From the NCBI RefSeq assembly GCF_003966145.1, contig NZ_RXNR01000010.1:27968-91967 (forward strand): DNA of 64,000 nucleotides, in the 5' to 3' direction. The DNA is from Lysinibacillus telephonicus (GTDB lineage: Bacteria; Bacillota; Bacilli; Bacillales_A; Planococcaceae). The notes under the pieces were generated by a model that ran no database searches, was not told the DNA's origin, and saw only the letters and a program-made list of their open reading frames with translations. This document shows, one piece after another, positions 59,273 to 64,000 of this stretch (the first letter of the stretch is position 1; each line of letters begins with the position of its first letter). The position numbers and the translations under genes are program-made.

Positions 59273-59965
59273 ATGCAAAACCATGAAACAAAATTAAAAA
59301 AAATTCATTATGAATATGATAATCAGGAATACATAGTTATCAATAAGTGTCCTCATTGTAATTTGGATATTCACCCGAATCCTGAGAGCAGTCATTCTTT
59401 AGAAAACGGCAGCTTTAAAATTGGTGTAATATCTTTATCATGTCCCTCATGTAAAAAGCATTACTTTATCTTTAATGACTTTGGTAATGAGGTAGTTTCG
59501 AGTGACAAATACCTTATCTCCATTCCAAAGTATGGCTTTAATGAAAGTTCATTAATAAAGAATACGTCGAGTACTTTCCAAAAACTTTATATACAATCCA
59601 TTAATTCGGAAATATTAGGGTATAACGATATTGCATTTTTTGGTTTTATCAAGTCGCTTGAAATTTTACTGAAAGATATCGCCATTTTGGAGCATCCCGA
59701 ATCAGAGGATGAAATTCTTTTTTGCAGCCTAACAACATGCTTGGAACAATTTCACGCAACAAATATCCATCTTTTCTCTAAAAAGTTATTGGAAGTCCTA
59801 AAAAGTGACTATTTACATTACCAAAAATCCCCGGATTTTTACGTATATACTGAGTTAATAAAGGATTGTATCGATTACTTCCTGCTGTACTTAGAGCTAA
59901 TGCTAAAAACAATTACTCTAAATGATGATAAAAAATTATTAGATAGGATTAAAAAGGAGCATTGA
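59273..59965 (+). CDS. Zinc-ribbon protein with a DUF4145-like helical domain
   Basis: 230 aa. Two cysteine pairs, INKCPHCNLDI and LSCPSCKKHYF (CxxC at about 27 and 63), form a likely zinc ribbon. The C-terminal helical part (about 110-225) contains YNDIAFFGFIKSLEILLKDIAIL, reminiscent of the A/S-x-x-x-x-R/K-x-L-E-x-x-L-x-D core of DUF4145, a domain found with restriction and other defence genes. I could not make a firm family match. AAAGGAG is about 12 bases before the ATG. It is monocistronic, with no defence genes adjacent. Function unknown. Confidence 0.68.
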   Translation: MQNHETKLKKIHYEYDNQEYIVINKCPHCNLDIHPNPESSHSLENGSFKIGVISLSCPSCKKHYFIFNDFGNEVVSSDKYLISIPKYGFNESSLIKNTSSTFQKLYIQSINSEILGYNDIAFFGFIKSLEILLKDIAILEHPESEDEILFCSLTTCLEQFHATNIHLFSKKLLEVLKSDYLHYQKSPDFYVYTELIKDCIDYFLLYLELMLKTITLNDDKKLLDRIKKEH

Positions 59966-60089
59966 TAACAAATTCACTGCTCTTTTTTAGTTTTTATACG
60001 TACTCATTTAGCAATCATTTAGGTTTGCCAGTCTCTTTGCATATTTAGAAACTACTTGGAAAAACTAACTTTAAAAAAGGAGATTTTAC

Positions 60090-61172
60090 ATGCCTAAAAT
60101 TGCTTCAGTTAGTACATATAATCCTCCTCATATATTAAAGCAATCCAATATAGAACAATTGACAAAAGAACTTTTTCAAAACAAAATCCCTCATCTAGAA
60201 CGATTATTAAAAGTATTTGAAAATGGTGAAATCGAGCAGCGCCAGTTTTGTGTTCCCCTTGACTGGCATAAAACCAACCATAGCTTTGAGGAACGCAATA
60301 ATTTATATATAGAGCTGGCAGTGAGTTATAGCGTTGAGGTCATTAAATCTTGCCTCCAAAATACAAACTTTTTAATGCACCCCTTATCGACTGAGGAAAT
60401 TGATGCAATTATTTTTGTTTCAAGCACAGGCATTTCAACTCCTAGTATTGATGCAAGAGTTATGAATAAACTGTCCTTTTCGGATCGTATTAAACGAATA
60501 CCAATATGGGGCCTCGGATGTGCAGGCGGTGCCTCAGGTGTTAGTAGAGCTTTTGATTATTGTTTAGCTCATCCGAATGAAAAAGTACTCGTTGTTTGTG
60601 TTGAACTTTGCAGCTTGACCTTCCAACAAAATGACTATTCAAAAAGCAATCTTGTTGGAGCCTCACTTTTTGCTGACGGTGTAGCATGTATTTTAATATG
60701 CGGAGATAATGTTAATTTGAATAATAGGAAGCTTGTCCCACGTATAATAAGTACCGCTTCAAAATGGTTGCCAAATTCTGAAGATGTAATGGGGTGGGAT
60801 ATAAAAAACGATGGTTTTCATGTCATATTTTCAAGAGATATCCCTTCAATTATTTCTAAATGGTTAGGACCATTCATAGACGATTTTCTAAACGAACAAC
60901 ATATTTCAAAAAAACAACTCCATAATTTAATCGCTCACCCTGGCGGCAAGAAAGTATTGAAAGCATACGAAGATACATTACACCTGACCGAACAACATAC
61001 AGCCATTTCACGCAAAGTGTTAAAAAAGCATGGCAATATGTCTTCACCCACTGTGTTATATGTACTTGAACAATTTATGCTAAAAGAAAACCCGCCAAAT
61101 GCATACGGATTACTGGTTGCACTTGGTCCTGGATTTAGTGGAGAAGCTGTATTACTTCAATGGAGGGAATAA
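60090..61172 (+). CDS. bpsA: Type III polyketide synthase (BpsA-like)
   Basis: 360-aa chalcone/stilbene-synthase-fold enzyme. The catalytic triad is visible: Cys144 in WGLGCAGGASG, His283 in LIAHPGGKKVL and Asn316 in KKHGNMSSPTVLYVLE. It condenses long-chain acyl-CoA with malonyl-CoA to alkylpyrones, as B. subtilis BpsA does. One base separates its stop from the next gene, the methyltransferase BpsB, and the two are the known bpsA-bpsB pair. AAAGGAG about 8 bases before the ATG. Confidence 0.93.
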   Translation: MPKIASVSTYNPPHILKQSNIEQLTKELFQNKIPHLERLLKVFENGEIEQRQFCVPLDWHKTNHSFEERNNLYIELAVSYSVEVIKSCLQNTNFLMHPLSTEEIDAIIFVSSTGISTPSIDARVMNKLSFSDRIKRIPIWGLGCAGGASGVSRAFDYCLAHPNEKVLVVCVELCSLTFQQNDYSKSNLVGASLFADGVACILICGDNVNLNNRKLVPRIISTASKWLPNSEDVMGWDIKNDGFHVIFSRDIPSIISKWLGPFIDDFLNEQHISKKQLHNLIAHPGGKKVLKAYEDTLHLTEQHTAISRKVLKKHGNMSSPTVLYVLEQFMLKENPPNAYGLLVALGPGFSGEAVLLQWRE

Positions 61173-61173
61173 A

Positions 61174-61737
61174 ATGTATTTTATTATCTTTGTTATACTT
61201 GTGATATTGCAAAGAATTATAGAGGTAATTATTGCAAAACGAAATGAAAAGAAAATGCTGTCAAAAGGGGCATACGAGGTTGGAGCATCTCATTATCCAT
61301 ATATGATTGCTATGCATGTCAGTTTTTTTATTTGCTTAATTGCAGAAGTAATTTTGTTTAATCGAGGAATCTCTCCCCTTTTTTTATGGCTATTTATTCT
61401 GTTTTTAATTGTTCAAGCATTACGGATTTGGTGTTTGCTTTCTTTAGGCTCTTTTTGGAATACGAAAATTATCATCCTTCCAGGAAGCCATGTTGTTAAA
61501 AAGGGGCCATATCTTTTTATGAGACACCCTAATTACACTATTGTGAGTATTGAAATTCTACTAATTCCATTAATGTTTCAAGCTTATATAACCGCTTTTA
61601 GCTTTACTATACTTAATTTCATAATGCTTTCAGTTCGGATTCCACTTGAAGAAAAAGCATTAATGGAAGCTACGAATTATACAAAGGAATTTAAAAAGAA
61701 AATGTCGACGCCACTCCCAAATAACCACAATCATTAA
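61174..61737 (+). CDS. bpsB: Isoprenylcysteine carboxyl methyltransferase-like protein (BpsB)
   Basis: 187-aa membrane protein with four to five helices of the ICMT family. The C-terminal catalytic region GSHVVKKGPYLFMRHPNYTIVSIEI (RHPNY motif) and the Glu-containing end IPLEEKALMEATNYTKEFKKKM are typical. In B. subtilis BpsB methylates alkylpyrones made by BpsA. The frame is open 25 codons earlier inside bpsA, but GGAGGG 7 bases before ATG 61174 is the start. Operon with bpsA. Confidence 0.92.
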   Translation: MYFIIFVILVILQRIIEVIIAKRNEKKMLSKGAYEVGASHYPYMIAMHVSFFICLIAEVILFNRGISPLFLWLFILFLIVQALRIWCLLSLGSFWNTKIIILPGSHVVKKGPYLFMRHPNYTIVSIEILLIPLMFQAYITAFSFTILNFIMLSVRIPLEEKALMEATNYTKEFKKKMSTPLPNNHNH

Positions 61738-62199
61738 CATCTTTCGACACAATTATTAATTGTGAGCACTAACTACTACTTATAAGAGCTAATAGGTGCA
61801 GTTACGAAACACATTCTTCTAAAGTTCGTACTTTATTATTAGACAAAAAATAAAAAATAATATTTATTAGAAATTTCAAGAGATAAGTCGTATAATTCAA
61901 ACTATACAGCACATAATGTTCAATAATTTGCAACATTTTTGTACAAAATCACCATGTCAGAATTATGCGAATCTTAGTTAAAATGTTTTGTTGCATTTCC
62001 AACTAATCTTTTTATAAAAAGTCTATTTGTTTTAGAGATTATTTATATTATCATGAATTACGTACCAATTTTTTGTATAGATAATTCACATCTAGTAAAA
62101 AGATTAATTGGAATCAATTGAATTGAGTGGCTATATGTGAAAAAATTATCAAACTTATCTAAATAATAAGCAGAAATGCAATGTAAAGGAGAATTGGAT
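61738..62199. other. Gene-free stretch of about 460 bases upstream of yjlC-ndh
   Basis: It holds a perfect 17-bp palindrome (61748-61764), a distant inverted pair TGCAAC (61929-61934) and GTTGCA (61990-61995) that could fold in a leader RNA, and TGTGAAA at 62136-62142, half of a Rex-type site whose other half is poor. No reading frame with a ribosome binding site. Its length suggests regulation of yjlC-ndh. Confidence 0.45.
61748..61764. promoter_or_regulatory. Perfect palindrome after bpsB
   Basis: CACAATTATTAATTGTG, symmetric around one central base. It is not followed by a T-run, so it is a better operator than terminator candidate. Nothing links it to a known regulator. Confidence 0.35.
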
Positions 62200-62616
62200 A
62201 TGTCAGAAGAATTGATTCAAGCACAGTCAACTGGAAGCCAACAAAAACAAGATCTACTTGATCAATTATTAAAACCTGAAGTTCAAGAATCATTAAGTAC
62301 TCTAGTAGAGCAGTTGCCAAAATTGACTGAGGCTGTAACTCTTTTAACAAAAGCTTACGACTTAGCTCAATTAGTAGCTACTGATGAAGTATTAAAAAGC
62401 GATACAGTAAACGCTGTTAAAGAAGTAGCAGAACCAGTTATTGGCTCAGTAAAAAATCTTGCTTCAGCTGCAATTGAAGCAAAAGAGCGTGCAGATGAGG
62501 CAACAGAAGCTGTTGGTTTATTTGGTGTATTAAAATTATTGAAAGACCCTGAAGTTCAAAAACTTTTGCGTTTCGCAAACGCGTTTTTACAAATTCAAGC
62601 TGAACGAAAAGCTTAG
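62200..62616 (+). CDS. yjlC: DUF1641 protein (YjlC-like)
   Basis: 138-aa helical cytosolic protein with the DUF1641 pattern: LLDQLLKPEVQESLSTLVEQLPKLTEAVTLLTKAYDLAQLVATDEVL and GLFGVLKLLKDPEVQKLLRFANAFLQIQAE. B. subtilis YjlC, cotranscribed with ndh, is the model; its function is unknown. The frame opens eight codons earlier, but AAAGGAG 9 bases before ATG 62200 fixes the start. Operon with ndh, 42 bases apart. Confidence 0.92.
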   Translation: MSEELIQAQSTGSQQKQDLLDQLLKPEVQESLSTLVEQLPKLTEAVTLLTKAYDLAQLVATDEVLKSDTVNAVKEVAEPVIGSVKNLASAAIEAKERADEATEAVGLFGVLKLLKDPEVQKLLRFANAFLQIQAERKA

Positions 62617-62658
62617 TATAGATTCATTCAAAGAACTTAGTTAGGACGGAGGATTATC

Positions 62659-63843
62659 ATGGCAAAAGAAATCGTCATCTTAGGTGGAGGTTACGGCGGT
62701 TTATTAACTGCTCTAAAATTTCGTGAATATTTGGGTAGAGAAGAAGCTAAAGTTACAGTGGTAAATAAATACCCTACACATCAACTTATTACAGAATTAC
62801 ACCGTCTTGCAGGTGGAACAATTTCAGAACCTGCAATTTCGTTCCCTTTAACAAAGTTATTTAAAGGAAAAGATGTAGATGTTGTAGTAAATGAAGTTAA
62901 ATCTTTCTCAGTAAATAATAAAGAAGTATTTCTTGCTGATGGATCAGTTTTACAATACGACTACCTTGTAGTTGCCCTAGGAAGCCAAACTGGTTTCTTC
63001 GGTATCCCTGGTCTAGAAGAAAATAGTATGGTATTAAAATCTGTAGATGATGCAAATCGCATCAATGCACATATTGAAAGTAAAATTGCTGAATTTGCAA
63101 AATCAAAAAACCCTGCTGATGGAACAATCGTTATCGGAGGCGGCGGTTTAACTGGTGTTGAACTAGTTGGTGAAATCGTTGACAATTTCCCAAAAGTTGC
63201 AAAAAAATATGGAGTTGACTTCCGCGATTTAAACATTAAATTAGTAGAAGCTGGTCCAAAAATTTTACCAGTACTTCCAGATGATTTAATTCAACGTGCT
63301 ACTGAGTCCCTATCAAAACGTGGGGTTGAATTCTTAACAGGACTTCCTGTAACTGGTGTTGAAGGAAATAAAATTTCTCTTAAAGATGGTACTGTTATTG
63401 AAGCAAACACATTCATCTGGACTGGTGGGGTTGCTGCTCTTCCTTTCGTTCAAGAATCAGGACTTGCTTGTGATCGCGGTAAAGCAACAATTAACGAATT
63501 CCTTCAATCAACTTCACATCCTGAAGTATTCGTTATTGGAGATGCTTCTGTTGCATTGCCAGCAGATGGCGGACGTCCATTATATGCACCAACAGCTCAA
63601 ATCGCTTGGCAAATGGGAGAAACTGCTGGATATAATTTATTTGCTACACTTCGTGGTCATAAACTTGAATCCTTTAGCCCAGTCAACTCTGGTACACTTG
63701 CTAGCCTTGGCCGTAAAGATGGTGTTGCAACAGTTGGAGAAAACAACATTCCACTTAAAGGCTTACCAGCATCATTAATGAAAGAAGCTAGTCACGTTCG
63801 TTACTTATCACATATTAAAGCATTATTTGGATTAGCATATTAA
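62659..63843 (+). CDS. ndh: Type II NADH dehydrogenase
   Basis: 394-aa peripheral membrane flavoprotein passing electrons from NADH to menaquinone without pumping protons. Two dinucleotide folds: EIVILGGGYGGLLTALKFREYL (FAD, N-terminal) and TIVIGGGGLTGVELVGEI (NADH). The membrane-quinone signature AQIAWQMGETAGYNL and FVIGDASVALP (FAD) are present. C-terminus is amphipathic (SHIKALFGLAY). GGAGGATTATC before the ATG. In B. subtilis the yjlC-ndh operon is controlled by the redox repressor Rex; here only a half-site is seen upstream. Confidence 0.96.
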   Translation: MAKEIVILGGGYGGLLTALKFREYLGREEAKVTVVNKYPTHQLITELHRLAGGTISEPAISFPLTKLFKGKDVDVVVNEVKSFSVNNKEVFLADGSVLQYDYLVVALGSQTGFFGIPGLEENSMVLKSVDDANRINAHIESKIAEFAKSKNPADGTIVIGGGGLTGVELVGEIVDNFPKVAKKYGVDFRDLNIKLVEAGPKILPVLPDDLIQRATESLSKRGVEFLTGLPVTGVEGNKISLKDGTVIEANTFIWTGGVAALPFVQESGLACDRGKATINEFLQSTSHPEVFVIGDASVALPADGGRPLYAPTAQIAWQMGETAGYNLFATLRGHKLESFSPVNSGTLASLGRKDGVATVGENNIPLKGLPASLMKEASHVRYLSHIKALFGLAY

Positions 63844-63850
63844 GATAAAA

Positions 63851-63880
63851 AGAAGATTTCGGTAATATCCGAAATCTTCT
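63851..63880 (+). terminator. Terminator of yjlC-ndh
   Basis: A perfect 12-bp stem (63851-63862 with 63869-63880) with a short T tail. Confidence 0.8.
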
Positions 63881-63893
63881 TTCAGGTTGTTGA

Positions 63894-63933
63894 CAAAAGA
63901 CCTTCAGAATGGGCTTATTCTGAAGGTCTTTTG
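63894..63933. terminator. Second, bidirectional terminator near the window end
   Basis: A perfect 17-bp stem (63894-63910 with 63917-63933) with T-runs on both strands. It probably also ends a minus-strand gene beyond the window. Confidence 0.85.
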
Positions 63934-64000
63934 TAATTTTAATAGATTATTGGGTATTTAACCGACTTATTTGGGGTAAAAACACTCTTCGAGTATTATA

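Noticed and set aside
62136..62153. Rex operator upstream of yjlC
   Set aside because: Left half TGTGAAA matches but the right half TTATCAAA does not; too weak to list as a site.
62961..63778. Open frames overlapping ndh on both strands
   Set aside because: Shadows caused by the strong codon bias of ndh.
1..64000. CRISPR arrays, tRNA or rRNA genes, intact transposases, prophage genes
   Set aside because: None was seen: no regularly spaced repeats, no cloverleaf-like sequences and no transposase or phage protein motifs in any frame inspected.

Overview
The window is 64 kb of AT-rich chromosome from a low-GC Gram-positive bacterium. The gene set is that of Bacillales: MntR with all its manganese ligands, a yclNOPQ-type siderophore importer, NiaP, PpaC, HflX, YpuA/DUF1002, CvfB/YitL, a yjlC-ndh pair and a bpsAB type III polyketide pair, with strong AGGAGG-like ribosome binding sites and many GTG/TTG starts. 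The mixture suggests a Planococcaceae/Caryophanaceae-type bacillus (Lysinibacillus or Solibacillus-like); the genus is an inference. There are no rRNA or tRNA genes, CRISPR arrays, phage or intact insertion sequences. About two thirds of the genes lie on the minus strand.

Layout. 0.2-2.7 kb: a LytTR regulator and an acetyl-CoA hydrolase/CoA-transferase. 2.8-9.8 kb (minus): small proteins, a GNAT enzyme, a DUF1002 protein, CvfB, MntR, a ComFB-like protein and a membrane-anchored penicillin acylase homologue. 10-18 kb: ExoA, MurB, azoreductase, a FrnE-like DsbA protein, a FAD-Rieske fusion, manganese pyrophosphatase, a Bacillaceae-type dispersed repeat and an RpiR regulator. 18-23 kb: NiaP divergent from thrC-thrB, an NAD(P)-binding protein and a ZIP transporter. 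23.7-28.8 kb: PAP2 phosphatase, an IsdG/Hmo-like protein and a siderophore ABC importer with two Fur-box promoters. 29-38 kb: lipoprotein, POT peptide transporter, HflX, PutP, a methyltransferase and a DUF47-Pit phosphate pair. 38-48.5 kb (minus): a two-gene unit with an uncatalogued 56-aa membrane protein, AI-2E permease, M3 oligopeptidase, chemoreceptor, YebC/YeeN, PlsC-like acyltransferase with LMW phosphatase, RlmA and an MFS carrier. 48.9-52 kb: a NERD protein and a lipoprotein with a DUF4309-like domain fused to a GH3 hexosaminidase.

52-57.1 kb is the most interesting block: a glycine-betaine importer (opuAA-opuAB) with two consecutive substrate-binding protein genes whose two lobes are in opposite order (a circularly permuted pair). 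It lies next to a GntR-HTH/RCK_C regulator with BusR architecture, and a 36-bp imperfect inverted repeat sits on the importer's promoter. Together this looks like a c-di-AMP-controlled osmolyte uptake module (inference from BusR homologues). 57.2-59.1 kb: a TetR/membrane-protein operon divergent from a TipA-like MerR regulator that has a 19-bp-spacer promoter and an internal ribosome binding site placed to produce the drug-binding domain alone. 59.2-64 kb: a zinc-ribbon protein, bpsAB, then yjlC-ndh.

Two short genes are added here on the strength of ribosome binding sites (34 aa at 3489 and 56 aa at 38320). About 20 starts were moved inward from the longest open frame, using ribosome binding sites and, in one case, a Fur box that occupies the longer reading frame. 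Database searches were not possible; family assignments rest on motifs and remembered homologues.
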